64,000 nucleotides of DNA from UBA3102 sp964413055 (GTDB taxonomy: Bacteria > Bacillota > Desulfotomaculia > Desulfotomaculales > Pelotomaculaceae), in contig CAYPRB010000005.1 in NCBI GenBank assembly GCA_964413055.1, forward strand, positions 1 through 64,000, in the 5' to 3' direction. Position numbers and translations under genes: made by a program. The notes beneath the pieces are model-generated. The model was given only the letters and a program-made list of their open reading frames with translations, was not told the DNA's origin and did not search any database. Within the stretch, counting starts at the first letter, position 1; each line of letters opens with the position of its first letter. Below are positions 58,262 through 64,000 of this stretch, in pieces.

Positions 58262-58840
58262 TTGTTTTTAAAATCCCGGAAAAAAAGCAAATTACGCAAA
58301 GGTGTTTTTATCGGTATAACTATATTAATTGCTGTCGGTTTGGTGGTTCCCATGGCGGGTCTTTTTCAGCAAAACGACAGCAGCCCGGTGGGACAGCCCA
58401 TGCAGTCAGCGTCGCTGGATGAAGAAATCAAAGCTCTTGAAGCCAGGAGCGCTGAAAATCCCGAAGATACAAGCGTATTGATGGAGTTGGCCGAAATCTA
58501 TCTTTACGCCGGCAAACCCGAAAAGTCTATTGCAACTTACGGGAAGATACTGACCGCCGAGCCGGAAAACAGCCAGGCCCGGATTAATATCGCCACGGTA
58601 TACTATTACAGCAGTGATTATGAACAGGCAACCGAACATTTGCAAACCTTGATTGAGAAAGAACCGGATAACATGAGCGCACATTATCTTTACGGCATCG
58701 TCCTGGCTACCGGGAAAAAAGATTACGCGGCCGGGATTGAGGAAATGGAAAAATTCATTGCCCTTGCCGGAGAAGGACCGGATGTAGAAAGGGCAAAACA
58801 GGCGATTATAGAATGGGAGGCGGCCCTGGCGCATGAATAA
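58262..58840 (+). CDS. Membrane-anchored TPR protein
   Basis: A 192-residue protein with a very basic N-terminus (K-S-R-K-K-S-K-L-R-K), one membrane span (about 14-35) and an extracytoplasmic domain of about three TPR units (residues 58-185, with the pattern A-x-x-Y-x-x-x-x-x-Y-x-x-A). It probably acts as a protein-interaction scaffold at the cell surface; no partner is evident. TTG at 58262 follows AGAGGTG. A terminator follows the gene. Confidence 0.8.
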   Translation: MFLKSRKKSKLRKGVFIGITILIAVGLVVPMAGLFQQNDSSPVGQPMQSASLDEEIKALEARSAENPEDTSVLMELAEIYLYAGKPEKSIATYGKILTAEPENSQARINIATVYYYSSDYEQATEHLQTLIEKEPDNMSAHYLYGIVLATGKKDYAAGIEEMEKFIALAGEGPDVERAKQAIIEWEAALAHE

Positions 58841-58866
58841 AGTGATAAATTTAACATGTTCTTATA

Positions 58867-58888
58867 ACCACCTGAGGGTGGTTTTTTA
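58867..58888 (+). terminator. Terminator after the TPR gene
   Basis: The stem ACCACC/GGTGGT with TGAG loop is followed by TTTTTAT. Confidence 0.8.
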
Positions 58889-59099
58889 TCGTTTTAAGGA
58901 TATTCAACCACAAGCAAGGTTTGGTGAGTGCCCGTAGGAAACATTGGTTTGGGGACGGGTTTTGTATTTATTACCGCTAGGAGAGTCCTCCCAATAGTTT
59001 TATAATTTAACTAGTTAATATTAAAGCAGGGGGTCCCTGAAAATCGAACTACAAATTAACCGGAGCGGTATTGAAAAAAAGAAAAAAGAATATTTTTGG

Positions 59100-59987
59100 T
59101 TGAAGCTTGGTAAAATCCTAGCGGCCCTGCTCTTTTTGATGCCGGTTTGGCTGGGAAATATCCCGGCGGGAATCAGATTTTATGGTTACTGGGCCATAAG
59201 AGAACTGGTAAAGGTGCATACTGTTATCAGCACTTCTCATCTGTCAAAATTAGATGCAGAACATTTTTATGTTAAGTTTAAGCCGGGGAACCGCGCGGCA
59301 GCGGAATTGGTGCTTGAAACTGCCGAGCTGTTCTATCCTGAGGTGACTGAAGATTTCGGTTTTAACACCAGAACCAGAATTCCCATAATTATGTATGCTT
59401 CCAGAGAAGAGTTAAATAAAAATTTTGGCTGGGATGCCGATAATAGTGCCATGGGGGTGTACTGGGCCGGTACTATCAGAGTGCTTGCTCCGGATGCCTG
59501 GATTCATGAAACGGACTTGCGCAGTGTCAGAGACCGGTTTATTTCTTCCGGTCCCATGGCTCATGAATTGACCCACCTGGTGGTAGATTATCTTACCGGA
59601 GGAAATTATCCCCGCTGGTTTACCGAAGGAGTGGCTCAATACGAGGAATACAAGCTTACCGGATTTCAAATCAACGGCCCGGGATTTTATGAGGGGCTGT
59701 CACTTTATTCCATGCGGGAGTTGGATGACAAATTTGACGCCCTGCCGGACCAGTCCCTGGCTTACTGGGAATCGTTGGCCTCAGTGCGGTATCTGGTTAG
59801 TTTCCATGGCGAGGGCGTCCTGGGTGATTTGATTATAGAGCTGGGTCGTGGTTTGGACTTCAGTACGGCTCTGAAGAAGGTGACGGGTTTGGTTTACGCA
59901 GATTTTGAAAAACAGTGGCAGGAATGGGCGATAAATGCAGGTAATTTTTCATGGCAGGCAGGAATAGAAAATCTTAATGAAGAATAA
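59100..59987 (+). CDS. MA-family metallopeptidase, N-terminus uncertain
   Basis: A 295-residue frame with an N-terminal hydrophobic anchor (about 5-25). A peptidase MA-like domain carries the zinc motif H-E-L-T-H near residue 158 and the downstream ligand in W-F-T-E-G-V-A-Q-Y-E. It is predicted to work outside the membrane on unknown proteins. TTG 59100 lacks a ribosome-binding site. The frame stays open upstream to CTG 59037 after GCAGGGGG. A TTG at 59071 with GGAG would fit if one A were added to the A-runs that follow. The true start is therefore unresolved. Confidence 0.8.
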   Translation: MKLGKILAALLFLMPVWLGNIPAGIRFYGYWAIRELVKVHTVISTSHLSKLDAEHFYVKFKPGNRAAAELVLETAELFYPEVTEDFGFNTRTRIPIIMYASREELNKNFGWDADNSAMGVYWAGTIRVLAPDAWIHETDLRSVRDRFISSGPMAHELTHLVVDYLTGGNYPRWFTEGVAQYEEYKLTGFQINGPGFYEGLSLYSMRELDDKFDALPDQSLAYWESLASVRYLVSFHGEGVLGDLIIELGRGLDFSTALKKVTGLVYADFEKQWQEWAINAGNFSWQAGIENLNEE

Positions 59988-60035
59988 TTGTGTTTGGGTT
60001 TTCTATAATAGGGTTGTTTGGGGAGGATTAAAGGA

Positions 60036-61295
60036 TTGAATAATAAGATTGTTATCGAAGGAGGTAAAGCCCTGTCCGGGAGCATAAAGATCAGCGGTGC
60101 TAAAAATGCCTCCCTGGCGGTTTTATGTGCCTCCATTCTTTCGAGCAGCGAGATACTGTTGGAAAATGTCCCGGATATCAGCGATGTCCGGGTTATGATA
60201 GAGATTGTCAACGGTTTTGGTGCCGTTACCAGGTGGGAGGGTCAGGATATACTGAGGATTATTCCGCCGGAAACGGTAAACGGAAAAGCGCCGTTTCACC
60301 TGGTGAAAAAATTGAGAGCTTCAAACCTTCTTTTAGGTCCTATGCTGGCCAGATTCGGATGTGCCGAGGTAGCGATGCCCGGTGGTTGCAACATTGGAGT
60401 CAGGCCGATGGACTTGCATTTTAAAGGGCTGGCCGGATTGGGGGCCAGCCTTGCGCTGAAACAGGGCTACGTTCACTGCAGTGCCGCCGGGAGCCTGAAG
60501 GGGGCCCGGATCTACCTGGATTTTCCCAGTGTGGGGGCGACGGAAAATATAATGATGGCAGCCTGCCTGGCTGAAGGACAAACCCTCATTGAGAACGTGG
60601 CCAAAGAGCCGGAGATAGTGGATTTGGCCAATTTTTTAAATTCCATGGGTGCCAAGGTGAGGGGGGCCGGTACCGATATCATAAGAATTGACGGAGTATC
60701 TTCCCTCGGGGGCGGGGGGCGTTACACGATCATACCTGACCGGATCGAAGCGGGTACTTTTATGGTTGCGGCGGCGGCTACCGGTGGCGATGTTACTTTG
60801 GAAAACGTAATTCCCATTCATATGGAGCCCTTGAGTGCCAAACTGCGGGAGGCTAACGTAGAGGTAATCGAGGGGGAGGGTACCTTAAGGGTGCGGGCAG
60901 GAAGCAATCTTTGTGCTATCGACATAAAAACCATGCCGTACCCCGGTTTCCCCACCGATATGCAGTCCCAGTTGATGGCCCTGCTTTCCACGGTGCCGGG
61001 CACCAGCGTCATTGTCGAAAACATTTTTGAAAACCGTTTTATGGTAGCGGATGAGCTTAAACGGCTGGGTGCTAAAATAAAAGTGCAGGGACGGGTGGCG
61101 GTTATCGAAGGAGTGCCTTCTTTGCACGGCGCCCAGGTCAAGGCCACCGACTTGCGTGCGGGTGCGGCGCTGATAGTGGCCGGGTTAATGGCTAACGGAG
61201 AAACTGAGATTTGCAACGCGGCTTTTATTGACCGGGGATACCATAAATTGGAAGAGAGGTTGCAGTCTTTGGGGGCTTCCATCTGGAGAAGATAA
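60036..61295 (+). CDS. murA: UDP-N-acetylglucosamine 1-carboxyvinyltransferase MurA
   Basis: MurA moves enolpyruvate to UDP-GlcNAc, the first committed peptidoglycan step, and is the fosfomycin target. The 419-residue protein has S-G-A-K-N-A near residue 19-24 and M-P-G-G-C-N-I-G-V-R-P near 112-122, with the reactive cysteine present. R-x-G-T-F-M-V-A-A-A is near 230 and G-F-P-T-D-M-Q near 302. TTG at 60036 lies 15 nt after GGGGAGG with AAAGGA close by; the longer frame from 60018 overlaps that site. A terminator follows at once. Confidence 0.95.
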   Translation: MNNKIVIEGGKALSGSIKISGAKNASLAVLCASILSSSEILLENVPDISDVRVMIEIVNGFGAVTRWEGQDILRIIPPETVNGKAPFHLVKKLRASNLLLGPMLARFGCAEVAMPGGCNIGVRPMDLHFKGLAGLGASLALKQGYVHCSAAGSLKGARIYLDFPSVGATENIMMAACLAEGQTLIENVAKEPEIVDLANFLNSMGAKVRGAGTDIIRIDGVSSLGGGGRYTIIPDRIEAGTFMVAAAATGGDVTLENVIPIHMEPLSAKLREANVEVIEGEGTLRVRAGSNLCAIDIKTMPYPGFPTDMQSQLMALLSTVPGTSVIVENIFENRFMVADELKRLGAKIKVQGRVAVIEGVPSLHGAQVKATDLRAGAALIVAGLMANGETEICNAAFIDRGYHKLEERLQSLGASIWRR

Positions 61296-61311
61296 GCGTG
61301 CGGGCACGCTT
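61294..61311 (+). terminator. Terminator at the murA 3' end
   Basis: The stem AAGCGTGC/GCACGCTT, which overlaps the last base of the stop codon region, is followed by TAATTTTTA. Confidence 0.65.
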
Positions 61312-61404
61312 TAATTTTTATCGCTTTTAAGGGGCGAACCTGAGCCGCGTGGTAAGTCCACAGGTTTGCCGAAGGCGAATAAATTGGTTCTTGGAGGTTC
61401 AATG

Positions 61405-61887
61405 ATGTTACATATTACCATTTTAACGGTGGGCCGTTTGAAAGAAAGATATCTGAACGCGGGAATGTCCGAATACCTCAAGAGATTATCCGCCTATACC
61501 CGGATTAAAATCGTAGAAGTAGACAAAGAAGGCTTTACCGGAAGGCTGACTTCCTCCGGCAGGGAAAAAATAAAGGAGATTGAGGGTGCCCGCCTGTTGA
61601 GCCGGATTCAGGAGGGCACTTTTTTAATTGCCCTGGACGCAAAGGGTGCCGCGTATTCCTCGGAAGAAATGGCGGTTTTTTTGGATAAAATTGCTTTAGA
61701 GGGTAAAAGTAAGATCACGTTTGTGATTGGCGGTCCTCTCGGAATCTCGCCATCGCTCCTGGAACGCGCGGATTTCAGGCTTTCTTTTTCCAGGATGACT
61801 TTTCCGCACCAGTTAATGCGTCTGCTGCTGCTGGAGCAGCTATATCGCTGGTTTAAAATTGCCCGGGGGGAAACGTATCATTTTTAG
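61405..61887 (+). CDS. rlmH: 23S rRNA m3-pseudouridine-1915 methyltransferase RlmH
   Basis: A 160-residue SPOUT methyltransferase. The start is M-L-H-I-T-I-L-T-V-G-R-L-K-E. The SAM-binding trefoil-knot region has F-V-I-G-G-P-L-G near 103-110 and M-T-F-P-H-Q-L-M-R near 126-134. The C-terminus Y-R-W-F-K-I-A-R-G-E-T-Y-H-F is nearly invariant in the family. The second of two adjacent ATGs (61405) is better spaced from GGAGG. Confidence 0.95.
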   Translation: MLHITILTVGRLKERYLNAGMSEYLKRLSAYTRIKIVEVDKEGFTGRLTSSGREKIKEIEGARLLSRIQEGTFLIALDAKGAAYSSEEMAVFLDKIALEGKSKITFVIGGPLGISPSLLERADFRLSFSRMTFPHQLMRLLLLEQLYRWFKIARGETYHF

Positions 61888-61910
61888 CGGCTACTTGAAT
61901 AAAACTAAGA

Positions 61911-61939
61911 TTGACGAAACGGTTCGGCCGTGGTATCTT
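61911..61939 (+). promoter_or_regulatory. Promoter for dsrC
   Basis: TTGACG and TATCTT are 17 bp apart, 62 bp upstream of the dsrC start. Confidence 0.55.
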
Positions 61940-62001
61940 AGTAACTATACTTAATTGAAGCAATGTGGTTATTATCTTTAAAGTCTTGGGAGGTTTGCAA
62001 T

Positions 62002-62319
62002 ATGCCGAGTATCAACATCAATGGCAGGGAAATTGAACTCGATGAAGACGGGTTTATTGTTGCTCCTGATTTATGGGATAAGGAGGTTGCCCGGGCCATG
62101 GCAGCCCAGGAAGGAATTGCGGAATTAACCGATGACCATTGGATTGTAATCAGTTACCTGCGTGATTATTACACGCAGTTTGAAATTGCTCCGATGATCC
62201 GTAAACTTTGCAAAGAAACCGGCTTCAGCTTGAAATACATTTATGAGCTTTTCCCGTCCGGTCCGGCCAAGGGCGCCTGCAGGCTGGCCGGTTTGCCCAA
62301 ACCTACCGGATGTGTATAA
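62002..62319 (+). CDS. dsrC: DsrC sulfur-carrier protein
   Basis: A 105-residue DsrC/TusE-family protein. It keeps W-D-K-E-V-A-R near 33 and D-D-H-W-I-V-I-S-Y-L-R-D-Y-Y near 52-65. The flexible C-terminal arm K-G-A-C-R-L-A-G-L-P-K-P-T-G-C-V has both redox cysteines, ten residues apart. Two cysteines mark true DsrC, the co-substrate of dissimilatory sulfite reductase DsrAB, rather than TusE. It is monocistronic with its own promoter and terminator; dsrAB is not in this window. Dissimilatory sulfur metabolism is thus inferred. Confidence 0.92.
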   Translation: MPSININGREIELDEDGFIVAPDLWDKEVARAMAAQEGIAELTDDHWIVISYLRDYYTQFEIAPMIRKLCKETGFSLKYIYELFPSGPAKGACRLAGLPKPTGCV

Positions 62320-62334
62320 AAAGTCCTTTAAAAT

Positions 62335-62375
62335 AAAGACCAAGGCCGGGGCTAAATGCCCCGGCCTTGGTCTTT
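62335..62375 (+). terminator. Terminator after dsrC
   Basis: A perfect 18-bp stem (62335-62352 with 62358-62375), loop TAAAT, is followed by ATTTTTACA. Confidence 0.9.
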
Positions 62376-62438
62376 ATTTTTACATAATATCCTGGATTTT
62401 AAGAAAAAATATAACAAGACAATCAGGAGGTGATAATA

Positions 62439-63149
62439 ATGGTTAAGAACCTTTGGCGCTTTAAAGGTGTTTTTTGCCTGATGACCTTGCTGTGCTTTTT
62501 TTTAGTCGCGTTCTTGTTTTTATTACGCGGACCGGCAGCGGTAGGTCAGGAGCACATTCTTTACTGGGGCAGCACGGGGGACGATGTTGTCCGGGTGCAG
62601 CAGAAGCTCAGCCAGTGGGGGTATTATACCGGTCCCCTGGACGGGTATTACGCCTATGAGACTTACCGGGCCGTCCAGGATTTTCAACGCAACAACGGTA
62701 TCAGCCCGGACGGTGTAGTGGACCGCGGTACCTGGGAAAATCTGGGCTTAACCGTGACCCGGCCGGTTCCCGAGGTATCGCGGGGCGCCGCTTCCGACAG
62801 AAGCAACATTACTCTTTTGGCCAGGGTGATCGAAGGAGAGGCGGCGGATGAGCCTTTTATCGGTAAAGTGGGGGTCGGAGCAGTAATTTTGAACCGGCTC
62901 AAGAGCGCCTCGTTTCCCAACTCGCTTAGCAGTGTCATATTTCAGGACTATGCCTTTGAGTCCATCTCCAACGGTCAGGCTTACCGGCCCTTAAGCGAGG
63001 AATCGATTCAGGCCGCCCAGTTGGCCATGAGTGGTTATGACCCCACGGGAAATGCAATTTTTTTCTGGAACCCGTCCAAGCCGGTAAGTCCCTGGATTTG
63101 GTCCAGAAATGTTATAACCAGGATAGGCGAGCATGTTTTTGCGCACTAA
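62439..63149 (+). CDS. sleB: Spore cortex-lytic enzyme SleB
   Basis: A 236-residue lytic transglycosylase that degrades cortex during germination. A signal/anchor segment (about 10-32) is followed by a peptidoglycan-binding domain near 38-105 (G-x-x-G-D-D-V-V-R-V-Q-Q-K-L). The SleB catalytic domain comes last, with L-L-A-R-V-I-E-G-E-A near 125-134 holding the active Glu, and ends in W-I-W-S-R. ATG at 62439 follows AGGAGGTG. ypeB follows 12 bp downstream, the conserved sleB-ypeB pair expressed in the forespore. Confidence 0.95.
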   Translation: MVKNLWRFKGVFCLMTLLCFFLVAFLFLLRGPAAVGQEHILYWGSTGDDVVRVQQKLSQWGYYTGPLDGYYAYETYRAVQDFQRNNGISPDGVVDRGTWENLGLTVTRPVPEVSRGAASDRSNITLLARVIEGEAADEPFIGKVGVGAVILNRLKSASFPNSLSSVIFQDYAFESISNGQAYRPLSEESIQAAQLAMSGYDPTGNAIFFWNPSKPVSPWIWSRNVITRIGEHVFAH

Positions 63150-63161
63150 GGAGGGAAAAAA

Positions 63162-64000
63162 TTGAAAAAATGGATTATCCCCGCGGTGCTCGGCTTGTTG
63201 GTGTTAGCGGTGGCCGGCTACTGGGGATACGGCCAGATGATAGCAAACCGCAGCATGGAAATTCATTTAAACAATAAATATCAACGGGCTTTTTACGACC
63301 TGGCCGACCGGGTTCAAGACCTGGAGGTACTCCTGTCAAAAAGCCTGGTAGCGGCGGACCCCGGCCTGGATCATAACTTGCTCATGGATATCCGGCAGCA
63401 AGCTGCCTTTGCCCAATCTGACCTGAGCCAACTTCCTTTAAGCGGGGAACTGGCGGGGCGCACCGCCCGGTTCCTGACTCAAACGGGCGATTACGCTTAC
63501 TCCCTGGCCGGACGGCTCAATAACGGGAGCCAAATAGATTCCGAAAACTGGGAAACCATGAACCAGCTTTACCGCCAGGCTGTGGAATTGAACCAGGAAC
63601 TTCAGGGTGTGCAGTACCAGGTGGCCCAAAATAATTCTTATTTTACCGGGCTGGTAAGGCAGCTGCAGCAAAACCTCCGGGAGACATCGGATGACGTTCC
63701 CCGGTCTGATTTTCAAAAGATGGATGAGCAGATGCAGCGCTACCCCACCCTGGTTTATGACGGTCCTTTTTCTGAACACCTGGAGCAAGTTGAGCCCAGG
63801 GCCTTAAAGGGCTTGCCGGAAATCACACCAGAGGAGGCAAGGAAAAACGCGCTGGCCTTTATGGACCGGAAACAAGAGGCCAATTACCAAGCAGAGGTGA
63901 CCGGAAACACCAACGGCCGGATTCGCGCTTACCGGGTTGAGGTATTTGACGGCGCTGGCAACAGTGGCGACAGAACGGTTTTCGATATTTCAAAAAATGG
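63162..64000 (+). CDS. ypeB: Germination protein YpeB, 3' end outside window
   Basis: The frame is open from TTG 63162 to the window edge (279 codons). The start M-K-K-W-I-I-P-A-V-L-G with one membrane span is followed by a helical domain. V-Y-D-G-P-F-S-E-H-L, the YpeB hallmark before the PepSY domains, is near residue 200, and the first PepSY domain begins around 222. YpeB holds and stabilises SleB in spores. AAGGAGGG precedes the start. The rest of the protein lies beyond the window. Confidence 0.93.
   Translation, partial: MKKWIIPAVLGLLVLAVAGYWGYGQMIANRSMEIHLNNKYQRAFYDLADRVQDLEVLLSKSLVAADPGLDHNLLMDIRQQAAFAQSDLSQLPLSGELAGRTARFLTQTGDYAYSLAGRLNNGSQIDSENWETMNQLYRQAVELNQELQGVQYQVAQNNSYFTGLVRQLQQNLRETSDDVPRSDFQKMDEQMQRYPTLVYDGPFSEHLEQVEPRALKGLPEITPEEARKNALAFMDRKQEANYQAEVTGNTNGRIRAYRVEVFDGAGNSGDRTVFDISKN

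Overview
This window is the replication-origin region of a spore-forming, low-to-moderate GC Gram-positive anaerobe. A Clostridia or Peptococcales/Desulfotomaculum-Pelotomaculum-like bacterium is the best fit (inference). The grounds are B. subtilis-like origin synteny (gyrA, gyrB, remB, recF, dnaN, dnaA facing left; rpmH, rnpA, yidD, yidC, jag, mnmE, mnmG, rsmG, parA, parB facing right), sporulation/germination genes (yyaC, sleB, ypeB), the clostridial SCIFF peptide and its radical SAM maturase, and a DsrC with both redox cysteines, which points to dissimilatory sulfite metabolism. Nearly all genes are transcribed away from the origin near 28.1 kb.

Left arm (1-28 kb, mostly minus strand): a truncated tRNA-Ser(CGA), tadA, and dapB behind a c-di-AMP (ydaO-type) riboswitch with a terminator. 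Next come tRNA-Arg(CCT), recD2, tRNA-Arg(ACG), an isolated plus-strand glycosyltransferase, a zinc-ribbon protein, tRNA-Ser(GCT) and tRNA-Ser(TGA). A ten-gene Mrp/Mbh-type cation-proton antiporter operon without a full MrpA follows (6.7-14.3 kb). Then serS, and a T-box-controlled class V aminotransferase-serA pair. pdxS is followed by a wrecked pdxT remnant. After gyrA, a small membrane protein gene and gyrB comes the core origin block.

Origin: the 221-bp dnaA-dnaN gap holds degenerate DnaA boxes, a GC cluster, an in-register TAG-type triplet run and an AT-rich segment in the same order as the B. subtilis unwinding element. rpmH lies behind a near-perfect promoter but appears to start with AUA. 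A perfect parS follows parB.

Right arm (30-64 kb, mostly plus): tRNA modification genes, parAB, a divergent larC, yyaC, a YkvI-like permease, a CvpA-like protein, an M18 aminopeptidase, and the ribosomal/replication cluster rpsF-ssb-rpsR-(MazG-like)-yybS-rplI-lonC-dnaB. Then an FAD oxidoreductase, purA, three tRNAs (Lys, Glu, Gly), scfA-scfB, an M23 envelope peptidase with a probable early stop, a TPR protein, an MA-family peptidase, murA, rlmH, dsrC, sleB and the start of ypeB. There is no prophage, CRISPR array, rRNA or intact insertion sequence. The novelty is in gene decay, unusual starts, regulatory RNAs and palindromes rather than in an accessory island.
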